A stretch of 64,000 bases of DNA, from positions 1 through 64,000 of the forward strand of contig MEHQ01002721.1 of the NCBI GenBank assembly GCA_008828725.1, given 5' to 3'. Made by a program: the position numbers and the translations under genes. The stretch is from Saccharina japonica (lineage: Eukaryota > Sar > Phaeophyceae > Laminariales > Laminariaceae). Under the pieces are notes generated by a model. That model saw only the letters and a program-made list of their open reading frames with translations. It was not told the DNA's origin and did no database searches. Positions 1 through 13,400 of the stretch are shown piece by piece (position 1 is the stretch's first letter; each line of letters opens with the position of its first letter).

Positions 1-2307
1 ATATGCAGATAATTCATAATCACGTCGTACTATGATGTAATATGCTTGGGTAGGATACAATATCGAATTATGTACGAGTTTGGATTTCAATTCGTTCTTG
101 CGCCACTCCCCTAGGCATGTCCCGGAGGGGAACCTTGTAATTATGTATGTTCTCTCATGAGCAAAAAGCTCTAAACGAAAGATATGTATTTTACGTATGT
201 ATGCCCCATCACCAATACTTCTGGTTCCAACATAATACATATATATATGTATGATATACTTCGAATATACCCGAAGACAATATCGTAGCCCACTACTGCT
301 GTAAGATCATTCAACATAGCCTCCCCAGTACGGCCTCCCTGCGTCCAAAACTCTTATCTTCGAAAATACGAAAAAAAAACTCATTACTTTGCAAAACACA
401 CATAATATGTTGAAACCCAATGAAATCTACATGCTACATGAAACCATAATCCCCTTATACAAATAATCAACTGTTATAAGCCTGCCTAAGGCCGTAACAC
501 TCTCGATATTATGAAAACACCAAAAAGTAACAAATTCCTATGCCTTGATCATACACCGAACCTCCCTTGTTTTTATTACCAGAAAGCCGTATGATACGTA
601 GTATCATATCTGGTACAGCTTACCAACAGCACTTCCGTCTGTACTTCAAACCAAATTCAGCGAGAGATCCGAGTAAGCTGTCTTTCTGATACCTACACCA
701 CCAGGGTACCGGCTTCAACTCGTGAAAAACGAAACAAATCCTAACCATTCCCCGAAGCCCATAAAATATTTTCACAACCGCCTCCCGGTTGTGAACCGCC
801 TCCCGGTTGTGTATATAGTATATACGACCCACGCGACACCACGCGACTCCGTCAACGAAGGTACGATCAACCCGATAATATAATATATATCATGCGCATC
901 GGTGTTTCATCGTGGGCGTATCAAGCTTCAGTCAACGTATCTGCTGACCGAGGCTAGACCCCTCTTGCCACGTTGTGATGGTAGAATGGACGATCGATTG
1001 TACCAATCAGTGATCACAGCAGTACTGACTATCAGTCAAAATACCATCACATCTCAAATTGATACTAAACTTCAATGATCATCCTACGCACAAAATACGC
1101 TCCTGTCAGAATTAAAAAACGTCACATATCATCCATACTGCTGGAACTCAATCAAAGTCAAATTACTACCGACATAATGTAAAAAAATCCTAAGCAATGC
1201 ATCATTATCAAGTACAACCTACACCAGCGACTGCTTGTGTTATCCAAACCCCCTACGCTGCTCGCCCCCCCCCCCCCCCCCCGCCCTTCTCCTTCAGCCG
1301 CGACTTGCTCTTGAGTGGTCTTTGCAGCGCGGCTCGGGTCAGTCCACCTGAAGGGAAGGGCGGCAGCAGATGTATGTCGTTCCACAGAGGATTGACTCGG
1401 ACAGAGGGCGGAGGGAAAACACGAAACGCAAACTTAGGCTGGTCTAGTTTGAAATGAATTTAAGTTCTCAGTTAACGTTTCGTATCGGAACTCAAGTTTT
1501 GTTTCAACATCAAGTACCGGAAATAATATACCTGCTAATCGGTAACCTATCCATACTCTTTGCTCTTTCCTCGTACATCGTATATAACTTTTTTCTGAAA
1601 ACATTTGTACGTTTCGCCGAAAAGCAGTAACAAACTCATGAATGTTTGGAGAAGATCAACAGACTTTCTCATACTGTTCATTAAGCAAGTTTTCACTTGC
1701 CTATCATTACCATATCGATACGAGGATGTGCGATATGCAAGCCTCATGATCGGTTTCTCTCCTGAGATGACATATAACGGAAATATCCCTAATCTCATAT
1801 ATTACGTGCAGACGAGGTCAGGCGACAATCAACTATATTGATTTGAAGTTGAAATTTCAAATCCTTACGTTGCAGTCAGTCATTGCCATATCAGAAACCA
1901 GGTATGTATTATATATTATATCCGTTTTGTAAGAAACCTTTATTCCGATATTCCCAATATAGTGTCTGGAAGAGTTCCGGCGTTATTGGCCAAAATATCA
2001 TCAGGTATACTGTTTGCCAAAATCCACCTACATGTCATTCGCATGCACACTCATTCTGCTTATTATCAGACATTTATCTAAACTACGTACTGTACACGAA
2101 TAAGCAAACCATATTGTTCGGGGGGGGGGGTTGGTATACTGATTTTCTGTGTGACAAACAGATTGCTATATCAGCAAAAACATTGAAGGCTAACCGAACC
2201 ATAACAATGTATACCATTCTTATCCTCATGCGATAACCACAGCAGTACAGTGCAACCCTACCGCACTGAACTACAGCCGTAGCTTTTATGCAACCTTGAA
2301 ACCTCCA
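1..2307. other. AT-rich region with no supportable gene
   Basis: No reading frame here has a recognisable domain, convincing splice sites or coding-like composition. The stretch holds short AT-rich microsatellite-like runs (for example near 240-250), an 18-base C tract at 1265-1282 and a G tract near 2119-2128. A short direct repeat occurs near 780-810, where the words CGCCTCCCGGTTGTG recur in tandem. I see nothing else that can be named. Confidence 0.6.
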
Positions 2308-2540
2308 GGTACTACGTCGTTATTCGACGGCGGGAAACCTCAATCCGCAATTACTCTAGTGCAAAGGTATTTTACGTCGTTAGTCGACAGGCGGCAATCT
2401 TTAATCCGCAGGCACTTAAGTCCAAAGGTACTACGTTATTCGACGGGCGGCAATCTCTAATCTGGAGGCACTCAAGTCCAAAGGTACTACGTCGTTATTC
2501 GACGGGCGGGAAACCTTAATCCACAGGCACTTGAGGTGCT
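2308..2540. repeat. Four-copy tandem repeat, unit 56-61 bp
   Basis: Units start at about 2308, 2366, 2427 and 2483, each beginning GGTACTACGT or a close variant. Each carries a short inverted repeat (CGTCG, a 5-base loop TTATT, then CGACG), a GGCGGGAAACCT or GGCGGCAATCT block, and a CACT..AGT..AAA tail. The third unit has lost a few bases and the second has a partly degraded hairpin. There is no open frame through the array, so it is a noncoding minisatellite. Confidence 0.85.
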
Positions 2541-5500
2541 TTGAAAATGAACGGGAAGCCTTAATTCCGATATATTTTCCTGTTTCGTCTCACAAACAGC
2601 AGTATATTTGACAATTATAAAAACCCAAACAAACACCGAACTGTAGCATTTAGAATCTCCGTACACACCAGTAGAGTACTGGTAGCCTGTGTTAACTGAA
2701 AACAGAACGTGGGCGGGAGACAGCGAGGGTGGTAAGAAACGAGTACATATGACTGGTACTGGCTACAATTACCAACGCTAAACTCCAATCTCAAAATACG
2801 AAAGAATCTGGCTTACAGTGCAAAAGTCCCAAACTCAACACCACCAGCAGAGCAAACAGGCATAAATACTACTGGTACGTTTGTGGCGCTGCAATATCGA
2901 GCCAACAATTGAAATTCTGGCAACAATACTATCGAACCAGTGATACCAGAGCAAGAAAGACAAAACCATCCAACAATGCACACGAAAACAACACCAAACA
3001 AAATACGTGCCTCTAAAGAGCGTGATGCTCGGGTAGACGACGGGTGCTCTTCTATTTGCGCGATCCCCCCTTCTCTCTTTGATCACGTCAGCCGCCGTCC
3101 TTCCGGCTCCATCCTGACCCATCCAACACCTCGCAGTAGACAATGCTGGTGTGCGCTCCCGTTATGCTCCTCCTTCTTCCGAGCACAGGCATTATGTTGC
3201 GGTCGGTGGGTAGACCATCCACTCCGATATCTCACTCGTCCATTCAGCCCGTCTCACAAGGAGGTCTTGGCTAGATGGCAGTGCGCCGCTCTCCTGGCTG
3301 ACGCTCCTTTCCTATCTGCTCTTGCCTCTGCTTCTGGATGGCTGACGTCGGCGATTTGTCGTTGGTCTTGTACTGCTCCTAGACTCGCCTTTGCATTTTG
3401 GCACTGGTTTCGCTTCTGGAGTGCATTTGAGGGAAAAACGCTGTGACCGCGTCATCCATGCTCAGCGAAAACTACATCCAGTTTGCAAGCCATACAAGTA
3501 TCCTCCGCGCAACAGGTCCTTCGATCCATCGATCACTACAGTAGTGTAATGATACAACTCGTGCACGGGGTATGGCTGCGTCACGGGAGCGGGTGGACGG
3601 TGCCTCTGATCCCCATGAGACGCAGAGAAGAAGACGCGATGATGTTGAAATACATATATATTTAATGTCCCATTGAAGATATATAATACTGGCCCTCGGA
3701 CGAACCGAGGAATATGTAACTCAATAAGGACTCGAAAGGAACTCGAAAGGAACTCGAAATGAACTGCCCAGAGTAGGGCAATGCATCATCCAAAATACAA
3801 GATGCTGGGACTGTCAATCACCCCAACCATGCGACAAACCTATCCCGGCCAATAGCTATTTTACCACCTGGTCATGTACCTAGGCTACAAGAGAAATATA
3901 CTAATGTATGAATCAACCATATACCCGATTTCATACTAAGTATGTTACTATGACGGAACATATTCATTCCCCGACACGTATAATACCAAATGGATAATAC
4001 ATAATATAGACACGATCTCTACCTACCGGACTAGTGCATTTTACCACTTATGCAAGGCACGACTGCCTGTAGCAACAAAATACCGAAGATAGAAAACGTA
4101 CCCTTATCCAATCTAAGATCTACCAAGCAAGTACGTCAGCTCATCATATGAGAAAGCGCCACACCTGGTATACTCTTTATAGTACATAGTAGTAGTAGAG
4201 CATGATGTTATTGATATCTATGTTCTTCCACCCCAATCACCCTCTTCCAAGCCACCTCGATCCCTATCTTCCTATTCGTGTCTCGTCGTCACCGCTCCTT
4301 TTGGACTACAGCGACACCTACCAATCTCTACCGGTACGGTTCGGGGCACACGATACCACAAGTCTTCTTACTTTACAGGTGTGCCCAAGCCGTGTCACGG
4401 CGAGCTAGCGCCATACTTGGCAGCTGTCTTCGGATGGGTGCAATCTCAAACATCTGCACCACTGGGTCGACGGCGGAGATCGCTCTAGTCGGTACGCGGC
4501 GTGATCGATCGTTATATCGTCGTATGCCGTTTTTTTAGGCTTAGTATGAGCGAAAGGTTCGATGTTCCAGACCCGTGAGACTTGGCTAAGAAACGGAAGG
4601 ACAACGTGGCGAGTCGGCTCGTCTGGTCCTGTCTCAAGCAGACCACGTCCGATACACGATAGGGTATATACTGTAGTTCCAGTGAAGCAAGTTTTCCCGA
4701 CATTTGTCATACGCGCTGGTCCAACGATTGCTATACTCCAGTAGCCACGAAAATGATGAATCGCGGCCATGAGACTGCCCCCTACTATGCCTAAATCGGG
4801 CTTCTGAAACGCGAAAAACGCCCTCGGCTCTTTTTGAGCCGCTTGTTACACGCGGAGAGTAAAGACCGCTTGGTCTGCCGTATGTATTGCGGGCACAACA
4901 ACTGCTGTATATCGTATCCTGAAAAATAGCCAGCATTGACGTATTCACACCAGCTCAAGACATTCATCGAAAGTAAAACATATTCAAAACTTGGTCTGCA
5001 CTAGTTCGAGTACGCAGGTAGGGCCAAGAGCCGTCTGCTACACACAAAAGGCAACATTTCACCCTTACTCAAGTCGCTATTGAATTAACCCCACCCCTTC
5101 CCTACTTTAACCGCAAAAACTCAAGGCAGTGGTTAATTAGACCCAACCACACCATACCCTGCACTAATATATACGAGCGAAAAAAAGTGAGGAGGCCGGA
5201 GGTTCTGTTTTGACAAAGCCCCTGATAGTGCCATCCTGGTGGGGACACTACACGTCCGCTGCGTGCCGTCTCCCCACAGCAAGGTGCAACGTACAAGCAC
5301 ACCTTCGACCGTGACGAGAACAGTTGCAGGCGGTAGAACTAATACTATTATGGTGTACAGCAGGCCTTTTAAGCCAGTCGATAACGGGCCGGGTTGTCGA
5401 CGAGCTGGTGCACCGTTTGTGCCATCGATGTTCCTAAATAGAGCGGGTAGACACGTTGAAGTTGAAACTCAAAATATTATGTACTTACTGTACGTGGCTA

Positions 5501-7497
5501 TACGATACCAGGAGTCCAGTGGCGCGGTATCGGTGAAGGAGATACTGTAGCTATACGATACCAGGAGTACGCTGGCGCGATATAGTTGAGAAATGGTGTC
5601 AATCAGGCAAATAAACCTCCGTTCGTCGTATTTTGTTTCTGTGTTTGCACCGAAACGTGTATGGACGAACGGTATCGAAACAGGACTCTGAGTAAATGAG
5701 ATAAACGGAATACGTGTAGAGGGTGCTAGGGTACGCTGTAGGCAACAAAAATATTTTTAAAAAAAACTACTGTATGTATCGAGTAGATAATAATAGATGG
5801 ATCGCCCAGGAAAGGAGGGGTCCTCGTTCAACCCACCAACTCAAACTACGGACGCTAACGTACGCCATGGGCGAAGAAACGACGACAATTTTCCCCCCAA
5901 GTAGAAATGAGGGTTGCCCGACGTGTCACGGGTCCTGGTTCAATCCACAAATGTAACGCACGTGCACCGGCACGGGTTTGACATGCGGCAGTAGGGACCA
6001 GCGATTTCGAGGCAATGAAATACAAATAAATTGATAAAAACATTCCGTATATGACCAAGAAAACCAGTACGTCTCGAAGATGAGGAGCCAACCTCTTCTT
6101 TGATATGTTGCAGCATGCGATAAATTACGTCGCCCTCCTACACATATACAAAATAGGATAAGAGTTCAAACGAACACCACAGCATAGTTCCAGGCTGGCC
6201 CCAAAGGTTTGCCATATTTGAAAAACAGTAACCCCAAGACTCGAACGAGGAAATGTGGCTCTTGTTACTTAAGAGGCGGCGTGGACAATCTTCACCTGCC
6301 AAAACAAGTACCAAGTACAAGGTAGGGCTACAGTATAAATATATAGCACATGTAACGAGTTTTCCGCGAAGCGGTGTGTTTTTTGTCGTTGTCTTTCCGG
6401 AGAAACTGCCACCTCTTCGTGTGTCCAGATGCGATGGCCCGCCGCGTGACAAAGAAATATCCCCGGGCTGGGCGTGCTCTGCAAGTTGTGAAAAGCATGC
6501 TGATTTTTAATCCGCCAACTTACCAAACGGAACGACTTACACGTAGCATGTTACCACTTACCATTCGTAGGCACTAGTACATGTGATGGCATGCCGTACA
6601 CACCAAGAGTTGGCCTGCAAATGTGCGCTTCGTGATAGTTTATTCGGGCCGATGCCTAAACACTTATCTTGATGTATGTCTTGGGAACAAGGACCAACAC
6701 GCATCCTATGTGACGATAGGCATGGACTTTTATCAGGGGTCTCTACGTACCGCTTTGACTTCCCTCTGCGAAACATCTATATTACACATGATATGCCGAC
6801 ATGTGCTCCCTAGTGAACTAAACATTCGACAACAGTAGTAAACGAAGACGATCAACAGTGCCTGGATGTCGGCGTGGTTTAGCGGCTCCATACTCAAGAC
6901 AAATGGCTTAAATTTCCCTGGTTCGAACTAAACGTCGATCGGGTTGTCAATTGTAAAATTGGTGGGCAGGGGGGTTCGAATCTGTAGCCAAAAACCACAT
7001 ACAATGGTTTCGGCTTCTGGTCTCAAGTTGGAGGCGTGCACTACTACAGCTTGTCTTGTGACCACGCACTATATTAAGACGATGGGTGAAGGTAAGGACA
7101 ACATAAACGACCTCTACAGAGTTGCACGTCGTATTTATTTATCACTACTTGTCGCCTTCTCCTTTTCCCTATCTGGTCCAAGCTTTTTCTCACTCACTAA
7201 CTTTGTTGTACTTCGTCAACATCACGTTGTTGAAAGCAATCTTGCACTTTCTTCGGCGATGCTTCTTCGGGTCGCACACCCATTGTACGTTTCTTTGCTA
7301 CCACCATGTTTGGTGCGTTCAATTGTGTATTGTATGCAACAAGGACACATCAAAGAGACACACGAACAAGGCAACGATTGACCCCGTTAAGTATGGTACA
7401 TATTCCGCTGCCGCTGTGTTTGTCGTTTGTTTGCCCAGAAGCACACCTCGGTTAGCTCGAGAGGACATCACGGTGTCGGCTCCGACCGTGGGCCGCC
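2541..7497. other. Gene-poor upstream region
   Basis: No gene is supportable. Roughly 3020-3450 is a GC-richer island with open frames on both strands but no recognisable domain. A small tandem pair of the words CTATACGATACCAGGAGT lies near 5498-5568. Near 6868-6990 there are words resembling internal tRNA promoter boxes, including two GGTTCGAA cores. They do not fold into a complete tRNA. The last ~120 bases before 7498 should contain the promoter and 5' untranslated region of the fusion gene, but no TATA-like element stands out. Confidence 0.5.
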
Positions 7498-10400
7498 ATG
7501 GCGGACGCAAGAGCCAGATGTCTGCTCCTTTACTCGGCTATCTCGCTTGCCATTACGCAGACAGCAGTGGGGACGCTGCTCGAGTTCGTACCGAGGAATT
7601 TCAGCGGCGCCGGGAATAATATCGCCTTTCCAGCGTGGGGCTCTACGGGGATCACACAGGTACCAGCCCTTCAGCTGTGCACGCGCTGTCCCTTACTTAA
7701 GCACGATACGATACTCAGCCGTAGAATGTTATCTCCGGCGTGATGGCTCGTCCGTCTAGTTGGATCGCCGGTTGGCATGGTGGCGCACAACCCCGCCCGT
7801 TCTGTATAAATGTGTCGGTGTGGCATGCGAGGGACGCTCCGTGTAGATGGTTTTATGTTATTGAAACGACCGTGTTTGCGCTTCCGCCTCAGAGCTGCAG
7901 CAGCCGAATCCACCTGCTCTCTGCCAGTCGGGTGCGTCGGGTTATATTTTGACTACAGTTATATGAAGTAGAAACTCATGCAAGCTTGTCAGGGGGGTGT
8001 ACCCATTGTCATGCATGGGCCTAGTCGTATGACCATAGACACTCGCATCCCGACGAAAGCCGGGACGGGACATGGAGGGGGGAAGGTTGGGGCGCACGTA
8101 GGATTCACATGACCCAGAGAAGCACGCTGTAACGGATCGAAGGCTTACCTTCTGGCCGTCCGACGTCATGTTTTCTGGGAGTATTTCACTACGTGTAGCG
8201 GAATCAAGGATACTACACAGTAAAGCCCCAAGCGGACACCCGCACCAGTCAAACGCCCTGCGTGGCCCGGCGACGAGTGGTAGATTAATACCGCTACTAC
8301 GTGGATGTGTACAACTGGGGCCACACACGTGCGCCGAAGTCTTAAATGGGTAGTCCACCTCTCTCTGTGATACACTTCCTAATTTGTCTTCTTCCATACT
8401 TGCTCAACCTTCTCCCACTTGTAGATGCGCGTGTTGGCCGGCGCTGACTATGCCGACGATGTCTTCACGCCTCCTGGAGACGACCGACCAACAGCGAGGC
8501 AAGTTCAGCGGCAGAGCAGTAACTGTTGGACCGTTGACGGCTCAGCGTGGACTGCTATATCCTGTGTTATGTTCGACAACATCCGTCTTCCATAGAATCT
8601 GCAGCAGCTCGAACAAACGAGAGCTCGAACAAAACCCGGAATCGTCCAACCCCTCGTTCGCGCGCACTCACGTTCAAGCATGAAGGCCCACCTTGTCCCT
8701 AAGTGCTTAGCGCAGCCGCCCTCGTCTGTTCATACGACAACATCGCTCAAAGGGGCACCGATTACTTCAACGGCCCTGTCACTTCCCCGCTTTCACTCGG
8801 GCCATCAACGACCACCCGTCACCCTAATCACGATGTAAATGCTCACCGGCGTTACGATATGTTTTGCAGGGAAATTATGAGCGATGTCTTCCTTTCAACG
8901 ACCGCGACGGTGTCCACGAAGAGCGCCTTATTCGTGGCCTGGGGGCAGCTCCTGACCTACGACCTGTCTCTCACTGTCGACAACGGCTCGGAGCCGTTCA
9001 ACATTGCCTGCGACGATGGAGGTGGGGTGGTGGACGTATGGTGTCCCCTGGGCGCTGCGTCGGACGAAATTCCTTTCAGTCGGTCGAGCGCGGCTGTCTC
9101 CAGCTCCGTTAGGAGCCCTGTGAACTACGCGACGGCGTACATCGATCTGGACTACGTGTACGGGAGAAGCAAGGAGGAGGCCGACGCGTTTCGCTCTTTC
9201 GAGGGCGGTTTCATGAACGTGACGGAGACGGGAGTGCCCTTCCAGAACGCCGATGGTACTTGGATGGTGAGCCTTGCCGCGCCGATACAGTAGCACACAG
9301 GCACAAGCCGCTCTGGTTCAATTTGTAAGAGTGTACTACTGGAAGTGCATCTGCATAGAAAAATCCTAGCTGGTGTCGGTTTGGGAAAGGGCAGCAAGAG
9401 CGCGTTTCCGGTATATATTGCGCTAGCCCGCGGCGCGATGCTGTGTTGCCTCAAACGTGGTGACACCTCACCCACCCGGATAGAAACATGTTCGAAGACA
9501 TTCCGATCATAGTTGCGCTCGTTGCTGACGGCGTTTACCCGGCCTGCCAGGTTGTTCGTGGTCATGGCACCACTACCCAGTAAACCGTCGACGTCGCGTG
9601 CCGGTAACGCCGTCGCCTGACGGTGAGGCGTGCTACTATAGGGGTAACACGTTTTGATCCTTTGTTTGTCTTACTAACCGAGTTCCTCAACTGACGAACT
9701 GCCCAAAATCGTTTTGTTTTTTAATGGTATCAGTATGGTCCATCCGGTTAAATTTTGCCATCATTTGACCATACCATAAATAATTTATTGTGGACGACAG
9801 AATTACCCCTTGGTGCCGTGGAATATACCGTTAAAAAGCTCTGTTTCAGGCGCGTCTTTTGGTAGGATCAGATTTTTTATTTATCATTTTGTTGGCGAGA
9901 TATTCGCAAGCCCGTGGATTTTTTGCGTGGTTTTATTTGGTTTTATATGAACAAACGTGTGGTGCCTATTTTTGTTTGACACCGGTTTTGAACAGATCTC
10001 GTCGACCAGCTTCATGTGAAGTCAACTCTTTTTATTTTGTACGAGATTTGGGGGAGAAAAAGCCAGAAAACCTCATATGGGGGGCGAAATTGATTTCGTT
10101 TTATGTGGAATAACTGATCCTACGATCCCGAAAAACTCAATGGATTCGGACGAATTGGACCTGCACCTAGGGGATTTTCATTATTTTGTGCAAAAACAAA
10201 ATTATTTGAGCGAGATATGGCCGCTCAAAGTTTCAGAGCGACACACACCCACATACATACACTGATGTATATATATACACATGAACACAGACAAACACGC
10301 AGGAGAACACACCCACACACAAACACTAGCCAATGAAGAGGGCTGGGCGTAAGGCCAAAGAGCAGGCTGCCCTCGCCGCGGCGCGCGAAGCCCGGATTGC

Positions 10401-13400
10401 TTCTATTGCCGCCATCGATGACATGTTGAAGTCATTCAAGACGGAATAGTAGAATACACTATGTATGTAGAATAGATAGTTTGTGAGGCGTTGCTGGAGC
10501 TATTAGTTAGTAGTGGTGATGTTGGCGCGGTGGTGGTGGGAAGGTGGATGGCTGCTATGGTTGAGCTTGCTGTTGGCGTGGCGTTGGTGTGGTGGTGGTA
10601 TACTGTTCCATTGAATATATGCACTACAACAAAGAGTACAGTATGGGTTTATGATGAGGTGGGAAAAAAAGCATCGTCGATATTGGCGTAGGCGCGTGCT
10701 ATTCCTAATGTACAGCAGTATACACGAGCAAAAAGTACGTTTTTTTTTTCCCTTCCAAATTTGTGCCATTTTTTCTCAAAAGTGGCCAAAAGTGGCCAAT
10801 TTTTATCAAAAATGGCCAAAAATGGCCAATATTTTCAAAATAAAAATTGAGACCGAATTTGAGTTCCTCTCGACCCCACGATTCTTGCGAAGTTTGTTTC
10901 GCCTTACAATTCTCAAATTTGAGCGAGAAAAAGTGGAGGTCACAAGATGGCAAAATTTAACCGGATGGACTATAGTTTTCGTAATGTACCTGAGGTCACA
11001 TGGGTCATCGGGTTGAACTTAGGTTTGTTGTCGAATTCGATTTTGAGCAGAGAAGCGAGCTCCTCACATGATGGGCTTTAGAAAACGCCCGGTGCCTCCC
11101 TACCGTAGCACCCATCCAGGCGTATATCGGCAGCGGTAAACGGCCCACTACCCAACGTTGGAATGGAACGGTGGAACGCACGAGCTTGTAGCCATCATCC
11201 TCACGGGTTGTATATGACACCCCCCGATTCCCGCCCTCCCTTGTTCGTGGTATGGTAATACGACTACGGTCATGCATGAAAATGAAGTACACTCCCCCTT
11301 GTTCGTGATCAATCCGTTCTGTCCTCGCCGGCGCCGTTGCCACCACCACCGGTACTTGAACCATTAGATTCCCGACCAGCGTACGGCCCGGTTTCCGGTA
11401 ACCTTCGCCCTTCACATTATGCTTCTACTCGAGCACAACCGCTGCTGCGTCGAGGTGGCACCCGACGAAGGATACGAGGGAGACGAGGTAAGTGTGATCA
11501 GCACCGTGTGATGAGGTCCTGCATAGACGAATGAACAAGACAAGTATTGTCCTGTTTCCTGCAGATAACCTTTGCGATCGCTAGATGGTTTTGGACACGA
11601 TGGCTGCGCTGAAGTTCGTAGCCGTTTTGGCTTTTTTCGGGGGAAGGTCAAATAATGCGGTTCTTGTCGTACGACAAAGGCAAAAGCGAGAGCATGTGGT
11701 GAGGTTGATGTGGGGCAGGGTTTGGGGGAGTTGACGCCGGGGCTAAAACGTTCCCTGTCTTATGAGCGTTTGACAAAATGTGCGAACATCCTAATGTTGG
11801 TACCGACAGCGACGATGGGATCCGATTGATAAGGGCGTGGTGTGGGTGGAACGAGTGCTCTCGCAGGTTAACTTGCCAGGGGGTCCTATAATCCCGGAAT
11901 ATAGATGTCGCCCCGCGTGCCGCTGCGGCCCTGAGCCAATGGTTGTTGTTGTAGATATGTTTCCGTAGTTCAAGACTGGCCGGTTCCCCCGGCTTGGTAG
12001 TTGGCGACCCCGTTATACAACAACTCCTGCACACATCTTCCGGGCATTCCTCGCACGGTCCCACTAAACTATCTATCTTGAGGGTAGTATAGCAACACAT
12101 ATAATCGCCCTAAACTCGATTTTGTTCGGGGTTGGGTCGAACCTATTGCCAGCTGCGTTGTCTCCGGACTAGATTTCTATTCGATATCAACCCTACGTGC
12201 TTAATTTGAAAACGACACGCCAGTCACACCCTACGTGCGATGAAGACACCTACTATAGCTGAAGGGTCTGAGCCGTCCGCGTGGGCGGAAGACGTACGCC
12301 ATTGCAGGGGGTTACGTGGGGTGCTTGGGCTCCAGAATGGTTCAACTGCGCCATTGGTTGGGGTGCTGGCCTTCGCCGAACACGCTCGCGCTCGCCATTG
12401 GTTCTCCTGGCTTCACCATGTTCCTGTATTCCAAGTGTGTTTCCTTGTAAGTCTCTCATGCGAGTATATTGTGTGCGCTGTCATGTACTGCCAACTCCCT
12501 GCAGGATATTTACCAGGCGTGTCGGGGCTGGACCATTGCAATTTTTCAGCATATGACAGCGAATGACTTCATCATCCGGCTGTTGGGCGGTACTATCTAC
12601 AGCCTTGGTCGCGACAGTAGCACCAGCACCGCCGTCACCGGTCTTTACCCTTCTAGCGACACCACGGATGATGAGGGCAAGCGTCGGAGGACGAGAGGGC
12701 TTTCAAATTCCCGACCCGCCGGCGATGGGCTTGGTAACGAGGAGGAGCGCTCCCAGCTGACCGGAGACGGGGCTACGACTGCAACGGGTGGGCCACAGCC
12801 GCCTCTTGGACACGCTCGGGCTGGCGGAGGAACTGGCCCTGCGAGCGAGATGTTGACCGCGGGAGGGGAACCGGTTGCGACGGGGCCACCTCGAAGGCGC
12901 CTGTACTCTCTAGACGACTATGACGACACTACAAATGCCGCTGCTGACGTCTTCACGCTCACCGCGGGTGCCGCCGCGTTCGAATCCGCGCTTCCTTCCA
13001 ACGTGCGCATCGTGTCCGAGGGCTACGTGTCCGCCGACGAGGACAACATCGAGCTGACCGTCGCCTGCGAGGACCTGGCCGGGCTGTTCGAGCGCAACGA
13101 CGTCGGGGATATATTACGGGGTGCCGTGCTCTCCCCGGCGCTTGCGGTGGACACCCACTACTCGGCGGCGGTCTCCAACCTCTCGCCGCTCTTCAAGCTC
13201 CCGGTGGACGCTGTGCAGAGGGGTAGAGACCACGGTCTACCGACGTATAACAGTGTGCGGGAGGTGAGCCTCGGAATGGTTGCGTGAAAGGTGGGGGCGC
13301 GTGCTAGAATATAGAAATAAACCAAGGATTAGCCGACATATTCTGACTGTCCGGGACCCTTGAGCTAATATCGTTGGAATCCCAACAGTTTGTTACTGCA

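Larger units (their letters stand above)
9267..11367 (+). other. Intron 3 with small ORF and short repeats
   Basis: Donor GTGAGC, acceptor CCATTAG. It contains a 38-codon alanine-rich ORF (10333-10449), a purine-rich stretch with repeated AAAATGGCC-like words near 10780-10830, one hairpin-bearing repeat at 11030-11115 and one family A copy at 11235-11303. Confidence 0.65.

Noticed and set aside
2835..3446. Open frames on both strands in the GC-richer island around 3.0-3.45 kb
   Set aside because: No domain, no clear splice sites and no consistent strand. Insufficient for a gene call.
6868..6937. tRNA-like element with box A-like TGGTTTAGCGG and box B-like GGTTCGAAC
   Set aside because: The outer seven bases can pair with two wobbles, but the T, D and anticodon stems do not form properly. 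At most a relic of a tRNA-derived sequence.
8703..8869. Open reading stretch upstream of exon 3 in the same frame
   Set aside because: It has no peroxidase similarity. Splicing from 8498 to 8870 gives the conserved RPTAREI junction, so this stretch is intron 2.
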